Below, in pieces: positions 1 through 6,236 of a stretch of DNA of 6,236 bases. The stretch's first letter is position 1; every line of letters starts with the position of its first letter. The stretch spans positions 1 to 6,236 of the forward strand of contig JAEUMX010000075.1 of assembly GCA_016791285.1 (NCBI GenBank), written 5' to 3'. The position numbers and the translations under genes were made by a program. The notes below the pieces were generated by a model. It saw only the letters and a list, made by a program, of their open reading frames with translations, had not been told where the DNA came from and ran no database searches. Origin of the DNA: Burkholderiales bacterium (GTDB lineage Bacteria > Pseudomonadota > Gammaproteobacteria > Burkholderiales > JAEUMW01).

Positions 1-990
1 GACGAATACGAGGTTGAAGTCGTGCTCGCCGACGGGTCGCTGTTTCCGAATCGGGGGCGGATCACTTTCGCCAATGCGGACTACAACGCGCAGACCGGAA
101 CGTTCCTCGTGCGCGCGACGGTCCCAAACCCTGGCGCGCAGTTACGTCCCGGGCAGTTCGTCCGGGTCCGCATCCTGGGTGCAGTGCGGCCGAACGCGAT
201 CCTCGTGCCGCAGGAGGCAGTGCTGCAAGGTGCGAAGGGTCATTTCGTGGTCGTCGTGGACAAGGAGAACAAGGCGGAGATCCGCGGCGTGGAGGTGGGT
301 CCCTGGCACGGCAACGAATGGTTCATCACGCGCGGGCTCGCGCCGGGCGATACGGTGGTCATCGACGGAATGGTGAAGCTATCTCCGGGGGCTCCGGTGA
401 AGATTGTCAAGACCGTGGAAGCCACCGCCAGCGCGGGACCCAAGGGGTCCGACGCGCGGGGAGCGCCGGCGGGCTTAACAGCGGATACGACGGCCGGCGC
501 AGCCAACATGGGCGGCAAAACGGGAGCGACGGGCAGCGTGGCCACCGGCGCAGGAGCGGCCGCCGGCGAAAGCGCTGCCGCATCGACCGGCGCCGCGCAG
601 GGCGCTGCGACCATGGCAGGCAGTGCGGCGAGCGAGGCTGCAATCCCAGCCCGGGTGTACTTCGAACTCGACAGCGCGAAACTTGACGCTGCGGCACTCG
701 GCGAGCTCGGGCAGGTATCGTCCTACCTCAAGAGCCATCCCGGCATGACGGTGACGATCACCGGTTACGCGGACAAGACGGGCGCCCACGAGCACAACGT
801 CGTGCTCGCCAAGGAGCGCGCAAAGGCCGTGCGCAATGCCATTCTCAAGCAGGGCGTGAAGCAGAATCAGGTGAACCTGAAGGCGCCCGTGAACATCACT
901 GGCGGCGCGGACGACAAGGAAGCGCGCCGCGTGGATGTGGCAGCCACGGGCGCCGCGTCCTCGAGCACCACCGCGCAGACGCAGAAGTAG
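1..990 (+). CDS. RND efflux periplasmic adaptor (MFP) with C-terminal OmpA-like domain, 5'-truncated
   Basis: The frame is open from base 1 and gives 329 residues to a TAG stop, so the true start, signal peptide, lipoyl and hairpin domains lie upstream of the window. A GTG at base 22 is an internal valine codon and not a credible start. Residues 1-58 look like the end of the adaptor beta-barrel (RPGQFVRVRI near the end). Residues about 60-137 look like the membrane-proximal domain, with ILVPQEAVLQG and GLAPGDTVVIDGMVKLSPGAPV, both hallmarks of AcrA/MexA-type adaptors. Residues 139-216 are a low-complexity Ala/Gly/Ser/Thr linker. Residues 217-325 form an OmpA-like domain starting VYFELDSAKL, with TGYAD (Asp258) and LAKERA (Arg273) spaced as the diaminopimelate-binding Asp271/Arg286 of E. 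coli OmpA. Its role is to bridge the RND pump and the outer-membrane channel in the periplasm; the extra domain probably contacts peptidoglycan (inference). The pump gene follows after 16 bases. Confidence 0.9.
   Translation, partial: DEYEVEVVLADGSLFPNRGRITFANADYNAQTGTFLVRATVPNPGAQLRPGQFVRVRILGAVRPNAILVPQEAVLQGAKGHFVVVVDKENKAEIRGVEVGPWHGNEWFITRGLAPGDTVVIDGMVKLSPGAPVKIVKTVEATASAGPKGSDARGAPAGLTADTTAGAANMGGKTGATGSVATGAGAAAGESAAASTGAAQGAATMAGSAASEAAIPARVYFELDSAKLDAAALGELGQVSSYLKSHPGMTVTITGYADKTGAHEHNVVLAKERAKAVRNAILKQGVKQNQVNLKAPVNITGGADDKEARRVDVAATGAASSSTTAQTQK
415..648 (+). other. Low-complexity Ala/Gly linker joining adaptor and OmpA-like domain
   Basis: Residues 139-216 of the adaptor fragment consist almost only of Ala, Gly, Ser and Thr with a few charged residues, in loose repeats such as TGATGSVATGAGAAAG. 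No stop or frame change interrupts it, so the adaptor and OmpA-like parts are one protein in this sequence. Such a stretch is probably unstructured and could span tens of angstroms between the membrane-proximal domain and the cell wall. That function is inferred from composition alone. Confidence 0.75.
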
Positions 991-991
991 C

Positions 992-997
992 GGGGAG
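992..997 (+). promoter_or_regulatory. Ribosome binding site for the RND pump gene
   Basis: GGGGAG lies nine bases before the ATG at 1007. It supports that ATG over the in-frame ATG at 935, which lies inside the adaptor coding region and would add 24 residues rich in Arg and Pro before the conserved RND N-terminus. Confidence 0.6.
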
Positions 998-1006
998 TCC
1001 GAGGCG

Positions 1007-4000
1007 ATGCTCTCCCATTTCTTCATCGACCGACCGATCTTCTCGATCGTCATCGCGCTCGTGATCTCGATCGCCGGCCTGGTCGCGATGGTCAACCTGC
1101 CGATCGCGCAGTTTCCCCAGATCACGCCGATTCAGATCCAGGTGACCGCGACCTATCCGGGCGCGAACGGCACGCTGGTGGCCCAGAACGTGGGGGCGCC
1201 GATCGAGCAGAAGGTGAACGGCGCCAACAACATGATCTACATGCAGTCGACGAGCTCGTCGACCGGCAACTACACGCTGACGGTCTACTTCACCATCGAC
1301 ACCGACCCGATGCTCGCGCAGGTGGACGTGCAGAACCGGTTGAGCCAGGCGATGCCGTTGCTGCCGCAGTCGGTGCAAGCGCAGGGCGTCGTCGTGCAGC
1401 AGAAGACCAACACCTTCCTCATGGTGCTGGCGTTCTTCTCGCCGGACGGCCGCTACGACGCCGATTACATCTCGAACTTCACCAACGTCCAGGTTCTGTC
1501 CACCATCAACCGCATCGACGGCGCCAACCAGGCGTCGATCTTCGGCGTCCCGGACTATGCGATGCGCATCTGGCTCAAGCCGGACCGGATGGCGCAACTC
1601 GGCATCACCACCACCGACATCGCGAACGTGGTCAAGGCGCAGAACCAGCAGTTCGCGGTCGGCCGCATCGGCGATTCCCCGACCCCCTACCCGGTGAAGC
1701 AGACGTTTCCGGTCACGACCGGCACCATCACCGAACCGGAACAGTTCGACAACATGATCCTGCGCGCCGAAAACGAGCAGGCGGCGCTGGTGCGCGTGAA
1801 GGACGTGGGATACACCGATCTGGGCCTCAAGAGCTACGCGCTGCGCACGAGCTACCAGGGCAAGCCGGCGACCCTGATCGCGGTCTACCAGCAGCCCGGT
1901 GCCAATGCCATTCAGGTGTCGAAGGACGTGCGCGCCACCCTCGCGGAACTCGCGAAAAGCTTTCCGGAGGGCTTGCAGTACGAGGTGGCCCTCGATACGA
2001 CCAAGTTCGTGCAGGCGTCGATCGACGAGGTGATCAAGACCTTTTACGAGGCGGTGGCACTGGTGATTCTGGTGGTGTTCATCTTCCTGCACAGCCTGCG
2101 GCTCACGATCATCCCGACCCTCGCGGTGCCGGTGTCCATCCTGGGCGCCCTGATCGGGATGCTCGCCTTCGGCTTCTCGATCAACATGCTGACGCTCTTC
2201 GGGATGATCCTCGCCATCGGCCTCGTGGTCGACGACGCGATCGTCGTCGTCGAGAACACCGAGCGCAACATGGTGCAGTTCGGCCTGTCGCCGAAGGATG
2301 CGGCCAAGCGCGCCATGGACGAGGTCAGCGCGCCCGTGATCGCGGTGGTGCTGGTGCTGAACGCGGTGTTCATCCCCGTGGCCTTCCTCGGCGGCATCAC
2401 GGGCGCCCTGTACAAGCAGTTTGCGGTCACCATCGCGATCTCGGTGGTGTTCTCGGGCATCGTGGCGCTCACCCTGTCGCCCGCGTTGGCGGCGATCCTC
2501 ATCAAGGCCAAGCACGGCGAGAAGAAAGGCTTCTTCAAGTGGTTCGACGACACCTTCGAGCGCGTCACGAACGGCTATGTGGGCGGCGTGAAACGGATCA
2601 CGAAAGCCTGGGTGTTGGGGCTGGTCGCGTTCGCGCTCGTCATCGCGGGGGCGGTGTGGCTCTTCAAGGTGGTGCCGACCGCGTTCGTGCCGCAGGAGGA
2701 TCAGGGTTATATCTTCGTCGCGTACTTCCTGCCCGACTCCGCGAGCCTGGACCGCACCCACGCGGTGGGACGGGAGGCCGCCGACTTCATGATGAAGCAG
2801 CCGGCGGTCGCCAACGTGACCCAGGTGGACGGCTACAGCCTGATCGACTCGCAGAACAAGACCAACTTCGGCGTGCTCTTCGTTGCGCTCAAGGACTACG
2901 AGGAGCGCAAGTCGCCGTCCCTGTCGGCGTTCGCGCTGATCGACGAGGCGCGGCGCGCGTACTTCAATGTCCAGGACGGCCTGATCGTGCCGGTCAACCC
3001 GCCGGCGATTCCGGGGCTGGGCGTCGTCGCCGGCTTCCAGATGTGGATCGAGCAGAAGGGCGCGGGCAACTTCGAGCAGCTCGCGCACGTCGTGGAGGAG
3101 ATCATCGCCAAGGCAAAGACGCGGCCGGAGCTGGCGGGCGTGAATACGACCATCCGTGCCACCGGCCAGCAGCTCCTCGCGGATGTCGATCGCGACAAGG
3201 CGGAGGTGCTGGGCGTGCCGGTGCAGGAAGCTTACAACACGCTGCAGACCATGTTCGGCTCGCTGTACGTGAGCCAGTTCCCGAAGGACTCGCGCCTGTA
3301 CCAGGTGATCCTGCAGGCGGAGCCGAAGTTCCGGATGACGCCGGAAGACATCGGTCAGTTCTACGTCAAGAACAAGGAAGGGAAGATGATCCCGCTCTCG
3401 GCGCTGGTCACGACCCGGTACGTGACCGGCCCCGATCTGGTGACGCGATTCAACAACTATCCGGCCATCGCGATCAACGGCGCACCCGCTCCCGGGGTAA
3501 GCTCGGGCCAGGCGCTTGCCGCGATCCGCGAGGTGGCGGAGGAAGTCATGCCGCCAGGGTACGGATTCGAATGGGCCGGTGAAGCGCGCGAAGAGGTGAG
3601 CTCGGGTGCCACCTCCGCTTACGCGTTCGTGTTCGGGCTGATCTTCGTCTTCCTCATTCTCGCCGCCCAATACGAAAGCTGGTCGCTGCCGGTCGGTGTC
3701 ATGATGGCGGTGCCGTTTGCGGTCCTCGGTGCCTTGGTCGCCATCGCGCTGCGCGGCATTCCCAACGACATCTACTTCCAGATCGGACTGCTCACCCTGA
3801 TCGGTCTCGCCGCCAAGAACGCGATTCTCATCGTCGAGTTCGCGGTGGAACTGAATCGCAAGGAAGGCAAGTCCTTCTTCGACGCCGCAGCGGAGGCCGC
3901 GCATCTGCGGCTGCGGCCGATCGTCATGACGTCGTTCGCATTCGTGCTCGGCGTCTTGCCGCTCGCCATCGCCACCGGGGCTTCGTCCAACAGCCGGCAT

Positions 4001-4198
4001 TCGATCGGCACCGGGGTCATCGGTGGCACGCTCGCGGCCACGGTGATCGCGATTTTCTTCATCCCGATGTTTTACTGGCTGCTGGAGACCGCGAGCCACA
4101 AGCTTTTCGGGGGTAAGAAGACGGAGCCGCCGCCAGCGCAGGCAGCAGGTGGAAGCGCACCCGCCGCCGCACCGCATGCGCCGCGCAAGGAGGACTGA
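1007..4198 (+). CDS. RND multidrug efflux permease, HAE1 (AcrB/MexB) family
   Basis: This 1063-residue protein is the inner-membrane, proton-driven pump of a tripartite efflux system; AcrB has 1049 residues. The chosen ATG gives MLSHFFIDRPIFSIVIALV, the standard N-terminus with the first membrane helix. The periplasmic porter and docking loops lie between helices 1-2 and 7-8. The proton relay is intact: Asp409 and Asp410 in GLVVDDAIVVVENTER (helix 4), Lys937 in GLAAKNAILIVEF (helix 10), Arg968 and Thr975 in LRLRPIVMTS (helix 11). These correspond to AcrB Asp407, Asp408, Lys940, Arg971 and Thr978. In the drug pocket, Phe137 and Phe179 match AcrB Phe136 and Phe178, and Phe625 matches Phe628. 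The switch-loop Phe615 and Phe617 appear as Tyr610 and Leu612, with a loop about two residues longer (alignment by eye). The last 24 residues are a Pro/Ala-rich tail. It is not a heavy-metal (CusA-type) pump by its motifs; exact substrates cannot be read from sequence. Confidence 0.97.
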   Translation: MLSHFFIDRPIFSIVIALVISIAGLVAMVNLPIAQFPQITPIQIQVTATYPGANGTLVAQNVGAPIEQKVNGANNMIYMQSTSSSTGNYTLTVYFTIDTDPMLAQVDVQNRLSQAMPLLPQSVQAQGVVVQQKTNTFLMVLAFFSPDGRYDADYISNFTNVQVLSTINRIDGANQASIFGVPDYAMRIWLKPDRMAQLGITTTDIANVVKAQNQQFAVGRIGDSPTPYPVKQTFPVTTGTITEPEQFDNMILRAENEQAALVRVKDVGYTDLGLKSYALRTSYQGKPATLIAVYQQPGANAIQVSKDVRATLAELAKSFPEGLQYEVALDTTKFVQASIDEVIKTFYEAVALVILVVFIFLHSLRLTIIPTLAVPVSILGALIGMLAFGFSINMLTLFGMILAIGLVVDDAIVVVENTERNMVQFGLSPKDAAKRAMDEVSAPVIAVVLVLNAVFIPVAFLGGITGALYKQFAVTIAISVVFSGIVALTLSPALAAILIKAKHGEKKGFFKWFDDTFERVTNGYVGGVKRITKAWVLGLVAFALVIAGAVWLFKVVPTAFVPQEDQGYIFVAYFLPDSASLDRTHAVGREAADFMMKQPAVANVTQVDGYSLIDSQNKTNFGVLFVALKDYEERKSPSLSAFALIDEARRAYFNVQDGLIVPVNPPAIPGLGVVAGFQMWIEQKGAGNFEQLAHVVEEIIAKAKTRPELAGVNTTIRATGQQLLADVDRDKAEVLGVPVQEAYNTLQTMFGSLYVSQFPKDSRLYQVILQAEPKFRMTPEDIGQFYVKNKEGKMIPLSALVTTRYVTGPDLVTRFNNYPAIAINGAPAPGVSSGQALAAIREVAEEVMPPGYGFEWAGEAREEVSSGATSAYAFVFGLIFVFLILAAQYESWSLPVGVMMAVPFAVLGALVAIALRGIPNDIYFQIGLLTLIGLAAKNAILIVEFAVELNRKEGKSFFDAAAEAAHLRLRPIVMTSFAFVLGVLPLAIATGASSNSRHSIGTGVIGGTLAATVIAIFFIPMFYWLLETASHKLFGGKKTEPPPAQAAGGSAPAAAPHAPRKED
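4187..4193 (+). promoter_or_regulatory. Strong ribosome binding site for the outer-membrane channel gene
   Basis: AAGGAGG lies six bases before the ATG at 4200, inside the last codons of the pump gene. This near-perfect Shine-Dalgarno sequence fixes the start at 4200 rather than the in-frame ATG at 4149, which would put 17 charged residues before the lipoprotein signal. Its overlap with the pump's 3' end suggests translational coupling. Confidence 0.85.
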
Positions 4199-4199
4199 C

Positions 4200-5690
4200 A
4201 TGCGCCGATCCGCGCTCGCCGTGCTGGTGTGCGGGCTGCTATCTGGCTGTCTCGTCGGCCCGGACTACGTCAAGCCGAAGGTGGACACGCCGGAGAGATA
4301 TCTCTACGAGCCGAAGGAAGTCGCGGACACGGCCAATACGGAATGGTGGAAACAGTTCGGCGATCCGGTGCTCGACGAGCTGATCGCCGAAGCGCTCGCG
4401 AACAACCGGAACGTGCAGATTGCCGCGGCCAACGTCGAGCAGGCAGCGGGGATCGTGACGCAGGTCCGCGCGCCGCTCTTCCCGCAGTTCAATTACCAGG
4501 GCAGTGCGGGGCGCTATCGGTTTTCGCAGGGCTCCACCGTTGCCCTGCCCTCGGGCGTGAGCAATCCCACCGACGCCTTCAGCCTCGGTGTCGGCGCGAG
4601 CTGGGAGATCGACCTGTGGGGACGCATCCGGCGGCAGTCGGAAGCGGCGCAGGCCAATCTGCTCGCCACCGACGAGGCGCGGCGCGGCGTGATCCTGTCG
4701 CTGGTGGCCGACGTCGCCACCACCTACGTCGAGTTGCGTGCGCTCGACGAGCAGCTTGTCATCGCACAGCGCACGCTCGGGTCCTACGAAGAGTCACTCA
4801 ACCTCATCAAGGACAAGTTCGAATTCGGACAGGTGTCGCAGATGAACGTGGCGCAGGCGCAGTCGCGCTACGAGACCGCGGCGACCGAGATCCCGCGGGT
4901 CCGCCGCCAGATCGCGCTCACGGAGAATGCGCTGTCGATCCTGCTCGGCCGCAACCCCGGCCCGATCCCGCGGGGCAAGAACGTGTACGAACTGGTTCTG
5001 CTCGCGGTCCCGGCAGGGTTGCCCTCGCGGCTCCTGGAACAGCGACCCGACATCCTGCAGTCGGAGCAGCAGCTCATCGCCGCCAACGCCCAGATCGGTG
5101 CGGCCAAGGCGCTGTACTTCCCCACGATCTCGCTGACCGGTGCCTATGGCCGGGCGAGCACGGATCTCAGCAATCTTTTCGATGGGCCGTCGCGCACGTG
5201 GAACTTCGCCGGCTCCTTCGTCGGCCCGATCTTCACGGCGGGCGCCATCTCCGGCCAGGTCGCGCAGGCCGAAGCAGGTCAGAAAGCCGCCGTGCTCCGA
5301 TATCGGCAGACGATCCAGAATGCATTCGCCGATGTCGACGACGCCCTCGTCTCGCGCGAGCAGCGGATCGAGCAGCTCGCCGCGCAGGAACGGCTGGTCG
5401 CATCGCTGAAGGAATACGAAGAGCTCGCCAAGCTGCTATGGGACGGCGGCTACGCGCCCTATTCCACCGTGTTACAGGCGCAGGAGCAGCTCTTTCCGGA
5501 GGAGCTCAATCTGATGACCACCCGCGCACAACTGCTCGATTCCGCGGTAGCCATCTACCGGGCCACCGGCGGCGGCTGGGTGAACGAAGCGGACAAGCTC
5601 ACGCCGCAGCCGGTGGCGGGCAGCGGCTGGTTCGCGCCGGCGCTGCCGTCCGATCCGCCGATCTCGCAAGCCGCGACCGCATCGCCGTGA
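4200..5690 (+). CDS. Outer-membrane efflux lipoprotein, NodT/OprM family (TolC-like channel)
   Basis: This 496-residue protein is the outer-membrane exit duct of the pump. It starts with a lipoprotein signal peptide of 16 residues ending in the lipobox LSGC, so Cys17 is the predicted lipidated residue; Leu at +2 fits outer-membrane sorting. LVGPDYVKP directly after the Cys is the family signature. Two outer-membrane efflux (OEP) repeats follow, about residues 60-255 and 275-470. The first holds SWEIDLWGRIRR (Trp135) and the second holds LLEQRPDILQSEQQLIAANAQIGAAKALYFPTISLTG split over residues 278-314 (Arg282, Pro308), both typical of OprM-type proteins. The length is normal for the family. 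A Pro/Ala/Ser-rich tail of about 30 residues ends the protein. Only one base separates the pump stop from this start, so the two genes are in one operon. Family members form trimeric beta-barrels with long periplasmic helical tunnels that dock on the adaptor. Confidence 0.96.
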   Translation: MRRSALAVLVCGLLSGCLVGPDYVKPKVDTPERYLYEPKEVADTANTEWWKQFGDPVLDELIAEALANNRNVQIAAANVEQAAGIVTQVRAPLFPQFNYQGSAGRYRFSQGSTVALPSGVSNPTDAFSLGVGASWEIDLWGRIRRQSEAAQANLLATDEARRGVILSLVADVATTYVELRALDEQLVIAQRTLGSYEESLNLIKDKFEFGQVSQMNVAQAQSRYETAATEIPRVRRQIALTENALSILLGRNPGPIPRGKNVYELVLLAVPAGLPSRLLEQRPDILQSEQQLIAANAQIGAAKALYFPTISLTGAYGRASTDLSNLFDGPSRTWNFAGSFVGPIFTAGAISGQVAQAEAGQKAAVLRYRQTIQNAFADVDDALVSREQRIEQLAAQERLVASLKEYEELAKLLWDGGYAPYSTVLQAQEQLFPEELNLMTTRAQLLDSAVAIYRATGGGWVNEADKLTPQPVAGSGWFAPALPSDPPISQAATASP

Positions 5691-5727
5691 CGTTTCGCCA
5701 GCGACAGCTCGTGCTGCGGTAGCTCAC

Positions 5728-6236
5728 GTGGCGATCAGGGCTGCCCGGGCGGCGCTGGCGCGCATTTTCTTCCAGCGCTGCTTCTACCTGTTCGTCGCCC
5801 TGCTGCTTCTGGTTACGGTTGCTCCCCTGATCGAGCCGACCCCGAATAGCCGGCTTCTGCTCAACCTCGCCAACCTGTTCGTGATCATTGCGGCTGTTTC
5901 CACACTCGGCCGGTCGATGCGCTCGTTCATCATTGCGCTTCTGCTCGCCGTCCCGGCACTCGTGCTGCAATGGCATGCGCTCGCAAGCGAACGGACCGAC
6001 ATGCTGATGTGGTCCTGGGTGTTCGCAACCGGACTCTACCTCGCGACGCTCACCGTGCTGCTCCGTTACGTCTTTCAACGGGGTGTCATGACTGCCGACC
6101 GACTCTGGGGCGCCGCGGCTGCGTACCTGATGCTCGGCGTGTTATGGGCGTACCTGTACTCGCTGATCGAATACTTCTACCCGCTCTCGTTTGGCGTGGG
6201 AGGTGTCGCGACCAATGCCGATTTCCCGCAACTGCT
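5728..6236 (+). CDS. Multi-spanning membrane protein, probable small ion/potassium channel family, 3'-truncated
   Basis: The frame is open from the GTG at 5728 to the window end, giving 169 complete codons. GTG is the first possible start after the outer-membrane gene's stop, and no clear Shine-Dalgarno sequence precedes it, so the start is uncertain. Hydrophobic segments lie at about residues 18-36, 43-60, 66-82, 93-115 and 125-150. A short basic N-terminus (RAARAALAR) precedes the first. The segment RGVMTADRLWGAAAAYLMLGVLWAYLYSLIEYFYPLSF (split here as residues 118-135 and 136-155) resembles the region just before the pore loop in bacterial two-TM-pore (Ion_trans_2) potassium-channel family proteins. 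The expected TxGYGD-type filter would lie beyond base 6236, so channel identity is unproven; an unrelated membrane protein is possible. The gap after the efflux operon is 37 bases and shows no terminator hairpin, so read-through from the operon is plausible. Confidence 0.6.
   Translation, partial: MAIRAARAALARIFFQRCFYLFVALLLLVTVAPLIEPTPNSRLLLNLANLFVIIAAVSTLGRSMRSFIIALLLAVPALVLQWHALASERTDMLMWSWVFATGLYLATLTVLLRYVFQRGVMTADRLWGAAAAYLMLGVLWAYLYSLIEYFYPLSFGVGGVATNADFPQL

Noticed and set aside
935..1006. N-terminal extension of the pump from an upstream in-frame ATG
   Set aside because: It would overlap the adaptor gene and add 24 Arg/Pro-rich residues absent from RND pumps; the ATG at 1007 has a ribosome binding site and begins the conserved MLSHFFIDRPIF.
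475..1125. Open frame of 216 codons on the - strand across the adaptor/pump junction
   Set aside because: It is antisense to the linker, OmpA-like domain and pump start, shows no domain, and has no plausible ribosome binding context.
2228..2254. Repetitive GTCGTC/GACGAC run in the pump gene
   Set aside because: It encodes the conserved helix-4 VVDDAIVVVE motif and is explained by codon choice for Val and Asp.
2539..3582. Open frame of 347 codons on the + strand inside the pump gene
   Set aside because: Composition is Arg/Gly/Ala-rich without domains and it lies entirely within the conserved RND frame.
896..4201. Open frame of 1101 codons on the - strand, opposite the pump gene
   Set aside because: Its translation is dominated by Arg, His, Asp and Glu with no recognisable domain. 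It mirrors the codon bias of the GC-rich pump gene, which has full homology-level motif support on the + strand.
4229..5722. Open frame of 497 codons on the + strand overlapping the outer-membrane channel gene
   Set aside because: It is a +1-shifted shadow with Arg/Ala/Gly-rich translation and no motif, whereas the other frame carries the lipobox and both OEP signatures.
5691..5727. Possible terminator between the outer-membrane gene and the channel-like gene
   Set aside because: No GC-rich hairpin followed by a T run is present; only a six-base CACGTG palindrome is seen at 5725-5730.
5599..6078. Open frame of 159 codons on the - strand opposite the channel-like gene
   Set aside because: The translation is hydrophilic and Arg/Glu/Gln-rich without motifs, while the + strand frame gives clean regularly spaced membrane helices.

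Overview
The window reads as an accessory chromosomal segment of a GC-rich Gram-negative bacterium, most likely a proteobacterium and plausibly a betaproteobacterium. The taxonomic guess rests only on strong G/C preference at third codon positions, an outer-membrane lipoprotein and a tripartite efflux layout; no marker gene is present to confirm it. All recognised genes lie on the + strand. No RNA gene, insertion sequence, CRISPR array, terminator or phage feature was seen.

Layout. Bases 1-990 hold the 3' part of a periplasmic adaptor (membrane fusion protein, MFP) gene; its 5' end is outside the window. The adaptor carries a long Ala/Gly-rich linker and a C-terminal OmpA-like peptidoglycan-binding domain. 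Bases 1007-4198 encode a full-length RND inner-membrane drug/proton antiporter of the HAE1 (AcrB/MexB) type, with the proton-relay residues intact. Bases 4200-5690 encode a NodT/OprM-type outer-membrane efflux lipoprotein. Bases 5728-6236 are the start of a multi-spanning membrane protein that resembles small potassium/ion-channel family proteins; it is cut by the window end before any selectivity filter.

How the parts fit. Adaptor, pump and outer-membrane channel are in the classical MFP-RND-OMF order, with gaps of 16 and 1 bases, so they form one operon and one trans-envelope pump that exports amphiphilic compounds using the proton gradient. The promoter and any regulator must lie upstream of base 1. 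The channel-like gene follows after 37 bases with no visible terminator, so it may be co-transcribed.

The most noteworthy feature is the OmpA-like domain on the adaptor. It keeps the Asp and Arg expected to bind diaminopimelate in peptidoglycan, which suggests a pump that is tethered to the cell wall by its own adaptor. The rest of the operon is a conventional RND efflux system.
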